DNA of 36,384 nucleotides. It comes from Aphanomyces cochlioides. Its lineage: Eukaryota; Oomycota; Saprolegniomycetes; Saprolegniales; Verrucalvaceae. The translations under genes and the position numbers were made by a program. The first letter of the stretch is position 1. Each line of letters begins with the position of its first letter. The stretch is from the NCBI GenBank assembly GCA_019828595.1, contig JAHQRK010000078.1:1-36384 (forward strand). Reading direction: 5' to 3'. Of this stretch, positions 36,071 through 36,384 are shown piece by piece. The notes below the pieces were generated by a model. It searched no databases, was not told where the DNA came from, and saw only the letters and a list, made by a program, of their open reading frames with translations.

Positions 36071-36384
36071 GTGTCATGCTCGTGTGGTGGACGACCAAGC
36101 ATCAACTTGGTCCGAAATCAGACACGCGAGAGTCCCAAGCATACCCCACAAAATGCATCTCGATGCCACTTTTTTTCCACTTTTGGTACCCACGTGCCAC
36201 ATGCACATCTCGACCCCATCGAGATACCCACTCGCCACGTCTGGCATGTTTGAAAGGTGTCATGCTCGTGTGGTGGACGACCAAGCATCAACTTGGTCCG
36301 AAATCAACACGCGATGAGTCCCAAGCATACCCCACAAAATGCATCTCGATGCCACTTTTTCTCCACTTTTGGTACCCACGTGCC
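36071..36384 (+). repeat. Right-end units with renewed variation
   Basis: The unit at 36071 (186 bp) has an added G in AATCAGACACG and an altered T-tract (TTTTTTTCC). The final partial unit from 36257 reads GCGATGAGTCCC, with an inserted T. Three successive abnormal units after a perfect run suggest another divergent segment, or the array edge, just outside the window. Confidence 0.75.

Larger units (their letters stand above)
1..36384 (+). repeat. 185-bp satellite DNA array filling the whole window
   Basis: Every part of the window aligns to one 185-bp unit in the same orientation, with no interspersed unique sequence. I used the GTGTC after TTTGAAAG as position 1 and found 197 unit starts from 49 to 36257. 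Most unit lengths are 184-186 bp; the extremes are 168 and 252 bp. The window starts at consensus position 138 and ends at position 127, so the array extends past both ends. The consensus is 52.4% GC with more C than G on this strand (60 against 37). Each unit has single GGTACC, CACGTG and ATGCAT palindromes, so enzymes cutting these would give a 185-bp ladder. Long homogenised arrays of about 150-185 bp units are typical of eukaryotic centromeric and heterochromatic satellites. A centromeric role is inference; I do not recognise the family. Confidence 0.98.

Noticed and set aside
1..36384. CRISPR array, because of regular repetition
   Set aside because: There are no unique spacers between short repeats. 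The whole 185-bp unit is repeated, and length, scale and context fit eukaryotic satellite DNA.

Overview
The whole window (1-36384) is one uninterrupted head-to-tail satellite DNA array. I find no gene, RNA gene, transposable element, CRISPR array or unique sequence. The basic unit is 185 bp and all units face the same way. I located 197 unit starts (the recurring GTGTC just after TTTGAAAG). The first is at 49 and the last at 36257, giving 196 unit-to-unit intervals plus a 48-bp partial unit at the left end and a 128-bp partial unit at the right end. Both ends cut through a monomer, so the array continues beyond the window. By hand count the consensus is 46 A, 60 C, 37 G and 42 T (52.4% GC) with 11 CpG dinucleotides.

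This organisation indicates a complex eukaryote: a long homogenised array with a unit near nucleosome-repeat length, as in the centromeric, pericentromeric or subtelomeric satellites of plants and animals. A plant is plausible from unit length and CpG richness, but I do not recognise the satellite family and cannot name a species or chromosome position.

Layout, left to right: divergent units 1-1902; moderately homogeneous units 1903-4102; a strongly divergent island 4103-6828 grading through single-variant units to 8112; a homogenised block 8113-12546; a short divergent island 12547-13461; a long highly homogenised core 13462-30452; a rearranged junction at 30445-30519; a divergent island 30520-33497, whose last unit carries a templated insertion; a homogenised block 33498-35902; and a right end (35903-36384) where units again carry deletions and point changes. 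Roughly 85 units look identical to the consensus. The longest perfect run is nine units (27865-29529).

The main signal beyond the array itself is layering. Separate divergent islands share rare alleles that are absent or nearly absent from the homogenised blocks, and both edges of the 30.5-33.5 kb island fall on rearranged units. This fits younger amplified blocks expanding within an older array. Within the monomer, one box (consensus positions 162-174) is almost invariant even in the most decayed units, and two perfect 7-bp-arm dyads are present in each consensus unit. The many apparent open reading frames (up to 737 codons) are by-products of the 185-bp period and are not genes.
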